From assembly GCF_001499675.1 (NCBI RefSeq), contig NZ_LN609302.1, forward strand, positions 1,463,896-1,527,895: a stretch of 64,000 nt of DNA, read 5' to 3'. Made by a program: the position numbers and the translations under genes. This document shows positions 54,751-64,000 of the stretch, piece by piece (position 1 is the stretch's first letter; the number at the start of each line of letters is the position of its first letter). This stretch comes from Acetobacter ghanensis. Its GTDB lineage: Bacteria; Pseudomonadota; Alphaproteobacteria; Acetobacterales; Acetobacteraceae. Under the pieces are notes generated by a model. The model did no database searches, was not told where the DNA came from, and saw only the letters and a list, made by a program, of their open reading frames with translations.

Positions 54751-55947
54751 TCAGGGCAGGCGTAGGATACGGCATGGGGCTCCGGCTTTTTCCGCACCGG
54801 CATGGGGCGCGCGGATGATCAGCGCCTGACTTTGCGCCAGAATGTTCAACTGTGCAGAATCCTGACGTGCAAACGGGGTGGCAACCAGATGCCCCTCGGC
54901 GTTGGTCTGGAGTGTGGCCCGCAGAAAATCCTGCCGTTGGTCGTTCTCCTTTACGTCTGCCCCCAGCAGTGCCGTTTGTGTTTCCAGCGAGTCTGAAACG
55001 GGGCGACCCATAAGTTTGTGAAGGGCGGGGACCACAAACACCAGGCAGCACACCAAAGCGGCAACAGGGTTACCCGGAAGTCCAAGTACGGGCATGCCGT
55101 TGAGCGTGCCAGACATGAGCGGCTTGCCCGGACGCATGGCAATTTTCCAGAAATTCTGGATCAGGCCAGCTTTTTCCAAAGTGGGGCGAACCAGATCGTA
55201 AGTTCCCACACTGGCCCCGCCAATGGTGACAAGCATGTCCAGATCATGAGTCTGGGCAAACGCGTTGGAGAGCGACGTTGCGTTGTCTCTTGCAACTGGC
55301 AGGATAACGGTCTGCGCCCCTTCCTGCTCCAGAAGGGCGGAGAGCATGAATGACGCGGAGTTAAAAATACCGTCTGGTGGGGCGGTGTCTCCGGGGAGCA
55401 ATATTTCGTTTCCCGTCGCCAGAATGCCCACACGGGGCCGGCGGAATACGGGTAACCAGACCAGCCCACCAGCTGCGGCCAGCCCGATGTCCCTTGGCCC
55501 GAGTCTGCGGCCTGCTGTCAGGAGCACCGCGCCTTCGGCAAAGTCCTGCCCCTGTTTGCGAATGAACTGCCCTGTGGTGGCTGGCTGGGTGAGTGTAATC
55601 TGCTGACCAGCAAGCAGGGTGTTTTCCTGTATGACAACAGCATCTGCCCCGTTGGGGATCTGGCTACCGGTGTAGAGGCGGATACATTCGCCGGGCTGTA
55701 GGGTCCGGGTGGAGGGACGGCCTGCCGGGGCTTCATCTATAATCCGCAGTGTAGCGCCCTGCTGGGCATCGGCTGACTGTACGGCGTAACCATCCATGGC
55801 GGATACGCACACAGGAGGGTTGGCCCTGCGTGCGTGTACATCCTGCGCCAGAGTGCGGCCACAGGCGGCGGTCAGGGCGACGGTTTCCTGCCCGCAAAGT
55901 GGCAGGTTTTCCAGAATTCTGGACCGCGCGGTTGCCACATCCAGCAT
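54751..55947 (-). CDS. moeA: Molybdopterin molybdenumtransferase MoeA
   Basis: Inserts molybdate into adenylated molybdopterin. [12 protein letters not shown] near residue 48, [43 protein letters not shown] and [17 protein letters not shown] are the family motifs; 398 residues. The frame extends 94 codons upstream without homology; GGAG 8 bases before this ATG sets the start. Divergent from rpmG. lexA follows on the same strand but has its own operator. Confidence 0.95.
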   Translation of the reverse strand: MLDVATARSRILENLPLCGQETVALTAACGRTLAQDVHARRANPPVCVSAMDGYAVQSADAQQGATLRIIDEAPAGRPSTRTLQPGECIRLYTGSQIPNGADAVVIQENTLLAGQQITLTQPATTGQFIRKQGQDFAEGAVLLTAGRRLGPRDIGLAAAGGLVWLPVFRRPRVGILATGNEILLPGDTAPPDGIFNSASFMLSALLEQEGAQTVILPVARDNATSLSNAFAQTHDLDMLVTIGGASVGTYDLVRPTLEKAGLIQNFWKIAMRPGKPLMSGTLNGMPVLGLPGNPVAALVCCLVFVVPALHKLMGRPVSDSLETQTALLGADVKENDQRQDFLRATLQTNAEGHLVATPFARQDSAQLNILAQSQALIIRAPHAGAEKAGAPCRILRLP

Positions 55948-56091
55948 GAATTCGTCTCCTTTTGGCGTTCGCTGCGCCATATTGATGTAAGAAAGCTTGA
56001 CCTTTTGCCTTTGTATGCGCATTTTGCCGGCACTTGAACACCGCCGGAGCCGTATGGACCGGCTCTGTAAATATGTTCTGCTGAGGAAGTC

Positions 56092-56259
56092 ATGGCCAAG
56101 ACCAACGTCATCAAGATCCGTCTCGTTTCGACGGCTGACACCGGTTACTTCTATGTGACCAAGAAAAACGCTCGTGCGCACACGGGTAAAATGGAACTGA
56201 AGAAGTACGACCCGGTTGCTCGCAAGCACGTCGTATTCCGCGAAGCCAAAATTAAGTAA
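56092..56259 (+). CDS. rpmG: 50S ribosomal protein bL33
   Basis: 55 residues, [24 protein letters not shown] to REAKIK, a full bL33 of the zinc-free type. GAGG about 6 bases before the ATG (TGAGGAAGTC). Followed 22 bases later by a terminator. Single-gene unit divergent from moeA. Confidence 0.95.
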   Translation: MAKTNVIKIRLVSTADTGYFYVTKKNARAHTGKMELKKYDPVARKHVVFREAKIK

Positions 56260-56280
56260 TTCTGGCCAGACCGGTATGTC

Positions 56281-56314
56281 ATAAAAAAACGCGCTTCAGG
56301 CGCCGTTTTTTTAT
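56281..56314 (+). terminator. Rho-independent terminator of rpmG
   Basis: A7-CG-CGC stem pairing with GCG-C-CG-T7 with one bulge and a 5-base loop, ending in a T run. Confidence 0.75.
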
Positions 56315-56366
56315 GACCTCATGCCAGCAGAAAATCTTTTAGCCCGTAGGGTATAACCGTCAGAGA

Positions 56367-56696
56367 TTAAAAAAGTGGGTCGCGCCGGTCATAGGGAACG
56401 ACCACATCATTCCGGTTGGCCATATTCAGCATGGCGCGGGCGCGCTCATCCAGAATATCCGTATCCAGAGTATTTTCACGCAGGCCGTTAACGCGGCGCT
56501 TCCATGCAGCCTGTTCGGCCAGTGCGTCTGTCCGTGCCTGTTTTGCCTGTTCTAGCAGGCCAAGCTGCTGTTGGTACGCCTGCATACCGTGGTCGCCTTG
56601 CGTTGCATTCCAGCCAAAATACCCAGCAATGCTCAGGAATGCCAAAGGAGGAACAACAGCCCGCACGACACGGCGAAAGAAACGGCCAATCTGCAC
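56367..56696 (-). CDS. ftsB: Cell division protein FtsB (septum formation initiator)
   Basis: DivIC/FtsB family: one membrane helix near the N-terminus (VVPPLAFLSIAGYFGWNA) followed by a coiled coil (YQQQLGLLEQAKQARTDALAEQAAWKRRVNGL) and LDERARAMLNMANRNDVVV, the family's end. 109 residues. FtsB bridges FtsL and FtsQ in the divisome. It follows eno, as often in Proteobacteria, but with a terminator between. Confidence 0.9.
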   Translation of the reverse strand: MQIGRFFRRVVRAVVPPLAFLSIAGYFGWNATQGDHGMQAYQQQLGLLEQAKQARTDALAEQAAWKRRVNGLRENTLDTDILDERARAMLNMANRNDVVVPYDRRDPLF

Positions 56697-56796
56697 TGTA
56701 TGGTCTGCTCCTTGCCAGAGTCGTGGTTACTTGAAGACATGAATACAGCGTAATGTGTAAACCATATTGGCTGCTGGAGGAAAGTACGTTGCGCAC

Positions 56797-56827
56797 AAAA
56801 AAGCCGGCTCCCCAAAAGGAACCGGCC
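56797..56827 (-). terminator. Rho-independent terminator of eno
   Basis: On the minus strand GCCGGTTCC / GGAGCCGGC 9-bp stem with one G-T pair, 6-base loop and T6 tail, about 45 bases after the eno stop. Confidence 0.85.
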
Positions 56828-56872
56828 AGAGCGGGCCACATCCATAAGATGTGGCCGTTAGTTCAAGGGTAA

Positions 56873-58219
<1,347 letters not shown>

Positions 58220-58336
58220 CTATGACGAAACCTGCATGGGGCCTTTAGTCCCACACGGTTGCTAGTGGCAGCGTCTTGGGCTTTTCTGTCAACACTGAGA
58301 ACAAGAAAATACAGAGAAAAGGGTGTCTGTTCCCGA

Positions 58337-58813
58337 ATGAAGAAGCTTCCGTTTCTGGGTGTGGTTCTGATGCTGGCGGGGGTTCTGCCTTACGTCTTAT
58401 GCACATGCGCCATTGTGTTCTACGATTCCCATATGCCGGTGCCCAACCTGCTTATGGCGCTGGTGCTGTACGGGGCGATCTCCCTATCCTTTATCGGGGC
58501 GGTGCACTGGGGGCAGGCGCTGGAGCCGGAGCGCACCATTATTGTGGCCTCGGAAGCGCAGACGGACCATGTGCGTCTGTTGCTGGGGGTTGTCCCCGCA
58601 CTGGTGGGCTGGGTTGCGGCTTGTGTGGGTATTTTATGGCAGCCCTTATGGGGGCTTGCATTGCTTGCCGTTACCTTTCCGCTTGTTGCTTTTGGCGAGC
58701 GCGCAGCATGGCGGCGTGGCTGGGTGCCGCCGGGCTACATGGGAGTGCGCTGGATTGTGACCGCGGTGACGGAATGTTGTCTGCTTATGGTGCTGCTGGT
58801 TCGCCTTTTGTGA
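58337..58813 (+). CDS. DUF3429 membrane protein
   Basis: A short polytopic protein of 158 residues: four to five hydrophobic segments, with YGAISLSFIGAVHWGQALEPE as the DUF3429 signature (SFxGxVHWG). The family occurs in Proteobacteria and its function is unknown. The frame opens 26 codons earlier; this ATG begins the first hydrophobic segment, but it has no clear SD. Upstream of thiO by about 108 bases, maybe on the same transcript. Confidence 0.8.
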   Translation: MKKLPFLGVVLMLAGVLPYVLCTCAIVFYDSHMPVPNLLMALVLYGAISLSFIGAVHWGQALEPERTIIVASEAQTDHVRLLLGVVPALVGWVAACVGILWQPLWGLALLAVTFPLVAFGERAAWRRGWVPPGYMGVRWIVTAVTECCLLMVLLVRLL

Positions 58814-58921
58814 ATGGCGGCAGAGGGGCCAGTGCGGTAGAGAGCGCAGCGGGTATGTTATAACACGCAGGGTTTGCGAACATGCGTGCAGGATCAGTCT
58901 GGAAGTTGGAAAGCAGGGCTT

Positions 58922-59890
58922 ATGAAGGGCAAACCGCACATTCTGGTTAAAGGAGCGGGCGTGGCAGGCCTAACAGCCGCTGTCACACTTGCGGAACGTG
59001 GCGGGGTGGTTACCCTGTATGATTGCGCAGGCCGGGTTGGTGCCGGAGCATCGTGGATGGCGGGTGGTATGCTTGCCCCGTGGTGCGAGGCGGAATCCGC
59101 TCCAGCGGAAGTGACTGCCCAGTCTGTGGATTCGGTGGACTGGTGGGCCAGCCACGTGCCCGGCGTCGTGCGGGAAGGGAGCCTGGTGTTAGCCCCCGCG
59201 CGTGATGTGGGGGAACTGGCCCGTTTTGGCCGACGTACATCGCATTTTGAGACAGTGGGAGAGGCCGATATTGCGCGGCTGGAACCAGACCTCGCCGGGC
59301 GTTTTCAAAAAGGTCTGTTCTTTGCGGATGAGGGGCACGTGGACCCCCGCAAGGCGCTTCCGGCTCTGGCTCGCAGTCTGGAGCAAATGGGCGGGCAGGT
59401 GATTGTGGATCCTACCCATACCCCCGATGAGGACGGGTTTGACTGGGTGGTGGACTGCACCGGCCTGCATGTGCGTGACCAGCTTGAGCATTTGCGCGGC
59501 GTACGGGGCGAGATGCTGCTGTTGCGTTGCCCGGATGTTATTCTGCACCGGCCTGTGCGTATGTTGCACCCACGTATTCCGGTTTACATTGTGCCACGCG
59601 ACAACCATGTCTTTATGGTCGGTGCAACCATGGTGGAAAGCGAAAACGCCGGTGGCATGACTGTGCGCTCCATGATGGAATTGCTGAATTCCGCTTGGAC
59701 CCTCCATCCCGGTTTTGCTGAAGCGGAAATTTTGGAAATGGGGACCGGGCTGCGTCCGTCCTACCCGGACAACATGCCCCGAGTGGTGCGCAAGGGGCGG
59801 CATGTTTATGTTAATGGCATGTACCGTCATGGTTTTCTGCTCTCCCCCGCACGGGCACGGGAGGCTGCCGATCTGGTTTTCGGGCTATAA
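58922..59890 (+). CDS. thiO: Glycine oxidase ThiO
   Basis: FAD-dependent oxidase that turns glycine into dehydroglycine (iminoacetate) for the thiamine thiazole. FAD-binding loop ILVKGAGVAGLTAAVTLAERG (KGAGVAG in place of GxGxxG, near residue 8), ASWMAGGMLAPWCE, and LEMGTGLRPSYPDNMPRV plus NGMYRHGFLLSPA near the end are ThiO marks. 322 residues. First gene of thiO-thiS-thiG-thiE; no TPP riboswitch seen before it. Confidence 0.9.
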   Translation: MKGKPHILVKGAGVAGLTAAVTLAERGGVVTLYDCAGRVGAGASWMAGGMLAPWCEAESAPAEVTAQSVDSVDWWASHVPGVVREGSLVLAPARDVGELARFGRRTSHFETVGEADIARLEPDLAGRFQKGLFFADEGHVDPRKALPALARSLEQMGGQVIVDPTHTPDEDGFDWVVDCTGLHVRDQLEHLRGVRGEMLLLRCPDVILHRPVRMLHPRIPVYIVPRDNHVFMVGATMVESENAGGMTVRSMMELLNSAWTLHPGFAEAEILEMGTGLRPSYPDNMPRVVRKGRHVYVNGMYRHGFLLSPARAREAADLVFGL

Positions 59891-59910
59891 AGCCCAAGGA
59901 GTGATGCCCG

Positions 59911-60108
59911 ATGAAGATAATCGTCAATGATGAGGCGCAGGAGGTTTCGGCCAGAACACTCGCCGCGCTGATTGATGAGCTGGGATATGCCGGTGCGCGT
60001 ATTGCAACTGCGTTGAACGGGCATTTTGTACCAAAAACTGCGCGCGCGGACACACTGCTCGATGCTGGTGCGCGGGTGGAAATTGTAGCTCCCATGCAGG
60101 GTGGGTAA
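59911..60108 (+). CDS. thiS: Sulfur carrier protein ThiS
   Basis: Ubiquitin-like protein of 65 residues, MKIIVND to PMQGG with the C-terminal Gly-Gly used as thiocarboxylate in thiazole formation. AAGGAG lies 9 bases before the ATG. thiG follows after four bases. Confidence 0.95.
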   Translation: MKIIVNDEAQEVSARTLAALIDELGYAGARIATALNGHFVPKTARADTLLDAGARVEIVAPMQGG

Positions 60109-60112
60109 GGGT

Positions 60113-60889
60113 ATGACGGCATTGTTTTATGGGCAGGAACTGTCCTCCGCTCTTATGCTGGGTACGGCACAGTATCCATCGCCCGAAATTTTGCGTGATG
60201 CGGTTCTGGCTGCACGGCCCGGTGTGCTTACCGTGTCCCTCCGGCGGGAATCTGCGGGGGAGCGGGCTGGTCAGGCTTTCTGGTCGCTGGTGCAGGAACT
60301 GGGCGTGCCCGTGCTGCCCAATACCGCAGGCTGCCACACGGTCAAGGAGGCCATAACCACCGCCCACATGGCGCGAGAAGTGTTTGGCACGGACTGGGTC
60401 AAGCTTGAGGTCATAGGTGAGCTGGATACGCTTCAGCCAGATGTATTCGGGCTGGTTGAGGCTGCGCGTATTCTGACGGAAGAAGGCTTCAAGGTTTTTC
60501 CGTACACCACGGAGGACCTTGTTGTGGCGGAGCGTTTGCTGGCGGCAGGGTGCGAAGTGCTTATGCCGTGGGGGGCGCCTATCGGGTCGGGTAAGGGGTT
60601 GAACAACCTGTTTGGCCTGCGCGCCATGCGGGCGCATTTTCCGGGTGTTCCACTGGTGGTAGATGCAGGCATTGGTGTGCCGTCTCATGCCACGCAGGCG
60701 TTGGAGCTGGGGTATGATGCGGTGTTGATCAATACCGCTGTGGCCAAGGCCGGGGACCCGGTGCGTATGGCGCAGGCTTTTGGTCTGGCGGTGCAGGCCG
60801 GTGTGCTGGCGCGGCAGGCTGATCCGATGGAAGAGCGGGATATGGCCGCTCCCTCCACGCCCGTTGCAGGAAAGGCATTTTTGGGATGA
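60113..60889 (+). CDS. thiG: Thiazole synthase ThiG
   Basis: TIM-barrel enzyme that joins the ThiS thiocarboxylate, deoxyxylulose phosphate and dehydroglycine. [18 protein letters not shown], the Schiff-base lysine in [13 protein letters not shown] [24 protein letters not shown] and [10 protein letters not shown] are typical. 258 residues; the frame opens 12 bases earlier. Overlaps thiE by four bases (ATGA). Confidence 0.95.
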   Translation: MTALFYGQELSSALMLGTAQYPSPEILRDAVLAARPGVLTVSLRRESAGERAGQAFWSLVQELGVPVLPNTAGCHTVKEAITTAHMAREVFGTDWVKLEVIGELDTLQPDVFGLVEAARILTEEGFKVFPYTTEDLVVAERLLAAGCEVLMPWGAPIGSGKGLNNLFGLRAMRAHFPGVPLVVDAGIGVPSHATQALELGYDAVLINTAVAKAGDPVRMAQAFGLAVQAGVLARQADPMEERDMAAPSTPVAGKAFLG

Positions 60890-61491
60890 GCGGACTGCCA
60901 CAGAAATTTTACCCCGTTGTCGATAACGCCCAGTGGGTTAACCGCCTTGGAGCCGCTGGTGCGCGCTTTATCCAACTGCGGGTCAAAGATCTGCCGGAGC
61001 CTGAACTTAGGGCGCAGGTCAGGCTGGCGCGTGATTATGCGGCAAAGCACGGCGTCTGTCTGGTGCTGAATGACTTTTGGCAGATCGCGCTGGAGGAAGG
61101 GGTCTCCTACATCCATCTGGGGCAGGAAGATCTGGATACAGCCGATATGGACGCCATTCGCAAAGGCGGTTTGCAGTTTGGCATCAGCACCCATTGTCAT
61201 GAGGAGCTGGAGCGTGCGCTAACGTTTGCTCCCGATTATGTGGCGCTGGGACCGATATGGGAAACCCGGCTGAAAAAAATGGCGTTTGGCCCGCAGGGCG
61301 TGGACCGGCTGCGTGAATGGAAGCAACTGGTGGGAGACATGCCTCTGGTTGCCATTGGCGGCATTACGCTTGAGCGTGCGCCATTATGCCTGACTGCCGG
61401 GGCGGATTGTGTGTCTGCCGTATCGGCTTTTACGCAGCATGATGACCCGGAAGGGCAGGTTAAGGCGTGGCTGGCGGCAACAGAGGCCTAA
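60886..61491 (+). CDS. thiE: Thiamine phosphate synthase ThiE
   Basis: Joins the pyrimidine and thiazole parts to thiamine phosphate. [41 protein letters not shown] and [11 protein letters not shown] follow the ThiE pattern. 201 residues. Last gene of the thi set, convergent with recG with only seven bases between the stops. thiC and thiD are elsewhere. Confidence 0.94.
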   Translation: MSGLPQKFYPVVDNAQWVNRLGAAGARFIQLRVKDLPEPELRAQVRLARDYAAKHGVCLVLNDFWQIALEEGVSYIHLGQEDLDTADMDAIRKGGLQFGISTHCHEELERALTFAPDYVALGPIWETRLKKMAFGPQGVDRLREWKQLVGDMPLVAIGGITLERAPLCLTAGADCVSAVSAFTQHDDPEGQVKAWLAATEA

Positions 61492-61498
61492 ACAGGCG

Positions 61499-63694
61499 TT
61501 AGCCGCCGCTAAAAATACGGGCTGCGTCCGTTTTGCCAAAAAGAGTTAAGAGCAGGCGGGCGGAAACAGGTAGCCTGTAAGTGCCAGTGGTGTTTGCCTG
61601 CGTATCGGGCAGAATGCGCTGGGCTTCCGCGTGGGCGGTGTCCAGCAGCAGGTCAACCAGAATTTCCGGCGCCATGCGGTATTCTGGCAGACCAGACTGC
61701 CTGCGGCCCGTCGCTTCTCCGCCACCGCGGAGGCGAAAATCCTCATCGGCAATCAAAAAACCGTCTTCAGTTTCCCGCAGGCAGGCCAGACGGCGGCGGG
61801 CAGTCTGGCCTAGCCCATCCTCATGCAGCATCAGGCAATAAGATGCCTTGGAGCCACGCCCTACACGCCCGCGTAGCTGGTGGAGCTGCGCCAGACCAAA
61901 TCGCTCGGCATGTTCGATCACCATAATAGTGGCGGAGGGCACGTCCACCCCGACTTCAATGACCGTGGTGGCAACCAGAATACGGGTCTGCCCGCTGGCA
62001 AAGTCCTTAAGTGCCTGCTCGCGGGCGTTTGTGTCCTGCCGTCCGTGGGCAAGACCTACCATATCGCCAAACCTGTCAATCAGTACCGCCTGCCGTGCCT
62101 CTGCGGCCGCTATGTCCAGCGCTTCACTTTCGGACACAAGAGGACAGACCCAAAAAATCTGCGCTCCGGCCTGCAGGGCGCGGGCAATGGCGTCCAGAAT
62201 GTCCCCCATTGTATTCAGGCTGTGCAGGGAGGTGCGAATAGGTTTGCGGCCGGAGGGTTTGCCCTCAAGCCGACTGACCTGCATATCTCCAAACTGGGTT
62301 AGTAGCAGTGTGCGGGGTATGGGGGTTGCGGTCATAACCAGCATGTCTGCGTTATGGCCTTTTTCCACCAATGTCAGGCGCTGGTCCACGCCAAAGCGGT
62401 GCTGCTCATCCACCACGGCCAGCCCAAGGTCCGCAAATTTTACGGTGTCCTGCACCAGAGCATGGGTGCCGACCACAAGTTTTGCCGTGCCATCGGCCAT
62501 ATCGGCCAATGCCTGTTTGCGGGCTTTCCCTTTGACCGAACTACACAGAAACGCCACGGGCACAGGGGAGAGCCGCGCAAATGTTGCGGCATGTTGGCGG
62601 GCCAGAATTTCGGTTGGGGCCATAATGGCGGCCTGCGCGCCTGCTTCTACTGCACGGAGCATGGCCAGCAGGGCCACCAGTGTTTTGCCCGCGCCCACAT
62701 CCCCTTGCAGGAGGCGGCTCATACGGTGAGGGGCGGCCATATCGGTCTCTATCTGCCGCAGGACATGCCTTTGCCCCGGTGTAAGCGGGTGGGCAAAAGC
62801 CGCCAGGGCCTGCTTTTGCAAATGACCATCCCCCCGCAGGCTGCGTCCGGGCCGGTAGCGGGATGCCTGTTGGGCAATGCGCATGGCAAGCTGGTCGGCC
62901 AGTAGTTCATCACAGGCTAGGCGGGCCTGCGCACGGGTGCGTTCCGCCTGCCATTGCGTGCCGCTTTGGCTGTCGGGAATACTGTCTGGTCGGTGCATCC
63001 ATGTGAGGGCGGTTGTAAAATCCGGCCATTTTTTTTGCGTTATCAGCGCCGGGTCGTGCCATTCCGGCAGGTCAGGGGGGAGCAGGGCAAGGGCTGCGGT
63101 CATAGCCTGCCGTACCTGCCCGCTGAACAGGCCTGCAGTGAGCGGCCATACGGGGTCCAGCAGGGGGATCCGTTCAATCTGGCGGGCAGGGAGCAGATAG
63201 TCGGGGGAGGTCATGCATAGCCGGTCGCCAAAACGCTCGACCTTGCCAGATACGGCAATATGCGCCCCGGTTAACGCCTGTTTGGCCTGCCATGGAGAGA
63301 AAAAGGCAAGCTCCAGCACGCCGGTTTCGTCCGATATGGTGGCCCGCCAAGGCTGGCGGGTGCGGGGTGCTGGCGGGCGCACCTCCAGCACTGTGCCAGA
63401 AACTGTTGCAATGGTGTCAGCCCTGAGTTGTGCAAGCGAGGGACGCAGGCGCCTGTCCGTTACACTTTCCGGCAGACAGAATAGGAGGTCCATAACGCGT
63501 GACCCACCTGCAATTTTGGACAAAAGGCGGGCACGTGCCACATTGACACCGCTCAGACTGTCTAGCGGAGCCTGCAGGGCGGAGAGGGCAGGTGCACCAG
63601 CCCATTGCGGAGCCGAAGCGGATGTGAAGGGCGGGGGGCTGGACACGGACGGTATACAGGCCTCTGTTTGCAGGCTGACAGACAGGAACAGCAC
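61499..63694 (-). CDS. recG: ATP-dependent DNA helicase RecG
   Basis: Branch-migrating helicase that handles stalled forks and Holliday junctions. N-terminal wedge/OB domain (VSGTVLEVRPPAPR, GKVERFGDRLCM), then superfamily 2 motifs: LLQGDVGAGKTLVA (Walker A, about residue 325), MAPTEILARQH, VVDEQHRFGV (DEQH box), MTATPIPRTL, TTVIEVGVDVPSA, QLRGRVGRGS and the TRG-like end. The start is uncertain: the GTG shown lies 20 bases from the divergent sdhE start and has no good SD; a GTG 16 codons later is an alternative. Confidence 0.94.
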   Translation of the reverse strand: MLFLSVSLQTEACIPSVSSPPPFTSASAPQWAGAPALSALQAPLDSLSGVNVARARLLSKIAGGSRVMDLLFCLPESVTDRRLRPSLAQLRADTIATVSGTVLEVRPPAPRTRQPWRATISDETGVLELAFFSPWQAKQALTGAHIAVSGKVERFGDRLCMTSPDYLLPARQIERIPLLDPVWPLTAGLFSGQVRQAMTAALALLPPDLPEWHDPALITQKKWPDFTTALTWMHRPDSIPDSQSGTQWQAERTRAQARLACDELLADQLAMRIAQQASRYRPGRSLRGDGHLQKQALAAFAHPLTPGQRHVLRQIETDMAAPHRMSRLLQGDVGAGKTLVALLAMLRAVEAGAQAAIMAPTEILARQHAATFARLSPVPVAFLCSSVKGKARKQALADMADGTAKLVVGTHALVQDTVKFADLGLAVVDEQHRFGVDQRLTLVEKGHNADMLVMTATPIPRTLLLTQFGDMQVSRLEGKPSGRKPIRTSLHSLNTMGDILDAIARALQAGAQIFWVCPLVSESEALDIAAAEARQAVLIDRFGDMVGLAHGRQDTNAREQALKDFASGQTRILVATTVIEVGVDVPSATIMVIEHAERFGLAQLHQLRGRVGRGSKASYCLMLHEDGLGQTARRRLACLRETEDGFLIADEDFRLRGGGEATGRRQSGLPEYRMAPEILVDLLLDTAHAEAQRILPDTQANTTGTYRLPVSARLLLTLFGKTDAARIFSGG

Positions 63695-63714
63695 CGGTAT
63701 AGGACAGCAAAGCC

Positions 63715-64000
63715 ATGCAACACAATTTCACAACATCTTCCAACACCCTTTCTTCCAACGATTCTGATGGTTCGGAAGATTCCCTCGCCGCCCGGCGCCG
63801 TCGGCTCAAGTTCCGCGCCAACCATCGTGGCACGTTTGAAACCGATATTCTGATCGGGGGATTTGTTGAGGAAACGGCAGATACCCTGAATGCCGAGCAA
63901 CTGACGGACATGGAAGCCATACTGGAAATGCCCGACCCCGACCTGACGGACTGGCTGTTCGGCCGTTTGGCCTTGCCGGAGGAAAAAGCAACCCCCATGT
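63715..64000 (+). CDS. sdhE: FAD assembly factor SdhE (3' end beyond window)
   Basis: DUF339/SdhE family, which aids covalent FAD attachment to the succinate dehydrogenase flavoprotein. The core RRRRLKFRANHRGTFETDILIGGFVEE holds the RGxxE-like motif (HRGTFETD) and is followed by MPDPDLTDWLFGR, the family's second landmark. The 25-residue Ser/Asn-rich leader is extra. About 95 residues are visible. recG and sdhE are divergent neighbours in many Alphaproteobacteria, with mfd often next; it would serve the same citric acid cycle as aarA and aarC. Confidence 0.9.
   Translation, partial: MQHNFTTSSNTLSSNDSDGSEDSLAARRRRLKFRANHRGTFETDILIGGFVEETADTLNAEQLTDMEAILEMPDPDLTDWLFGRLALPEEKATPM

Noticed and set aside
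58814..58921. TPP riboswitch before thiO
   Set aside because: The conserved THI-box elements are absent.

Overview
The window looks like chromosomal DNA of an acetic acid bacterium (Alphaproteobacteria, Acetobacteraceae, most likely Acetobacter). The reasons are a 436-residue citrate synthase of the AarA type next to a SixA-like phosphatase, a 505-residue succinyl-CoA:acetate CoA-transferase of the AarC type with its catalytic Glu at residue 294, a TrcR/DUF1013 regulator, a lexA gene preceded by the alphaproteobacterial SOS box GTTC-N7-GTTC, and recG divergent from sdhE. Coding density is high, no stretch without a gene exceeds about 300 bases, and I see no insertion sequence, prophage, CRISPR array, rRNA or tRNA. 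It reads as core genome rather than an island.

Layout. 1-8.9 kb: the 5' part of uvrD/pcrA, a tandem radC pair whose first copy has lost its metal site, purEK, two tiny DUF465 coiled-coil genes, trcR, an hsp20 gene whose leader folds like a ROSE RNA thermometer, rpmE, mscL and a small lipoprotein. 8.9-20.1 kb: secDF, a Gfo/Idh/MocA oxidoreductase, nrdAB (class Ia ribonucleotide reductase), a TrmN6-like methylase, a polyprenyl diphosphate synthase, and pyrE-murI. 20.2-25.3 kb: the acetate-resistance region (aarA, sixA, chorismate mutase, a metallophosphoesterase, aarC). 25.3-36.7 kb: a long leftward run with plsC, then miaB-phoH-ybeY-corC (overlapping genes), a Tat-exported DsbA-like protein, a very long SMC and a degenerate GDPD-like protein. 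36.9-48.6 kb: tamAB, xthA, an M19 dipeptidase, uvrC, pgsA, a lipoprotein. 48.6-64 kb: moaDE, a biotin cluster (bioA divergent from bioF-bioH-like-bioCD fusion), lexA, moeA, rpmG, ftsB, eno, a DUF3429 protein, thiOSGE, recG and the start of sdhE.

The genes serve a few jobs: the acetate-adapted citric acid cycle (AarA/AarC, plus SdhE for succinate dehydrogenase), envelope building (TamAB, SecDF, PlsC, PgsA, MurI, FtsB), DNA synthesis and repair (NrdAB, UvrD, UvrC, XthA, RecG, LexA, SMC) and cofactors (molybdopterin, biotin, thiamine).

The observations most worth a second look are: (1) corC is split over two frames exactly at the canonical -1 slippery heptamer A_AAA_AAC, while its ATG overlaps the ybeY stop; (2) 6 kb away a signal-anchored GDPD-like gene is broken by one extra A in an A8 tract; the two together mean either homopolymer sequence errors or real recoding/slippage; (3) the ROSE-type thermometer before hsp20; (4) a single-chain BioC-BioD fusion; (5) a degenerate RadC translationally coupled to an intact one; (6) an AT-rich gap with a perfect DnaA box near a switch in coding-strand bias. 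I did not find a wholly new multi-gene system.
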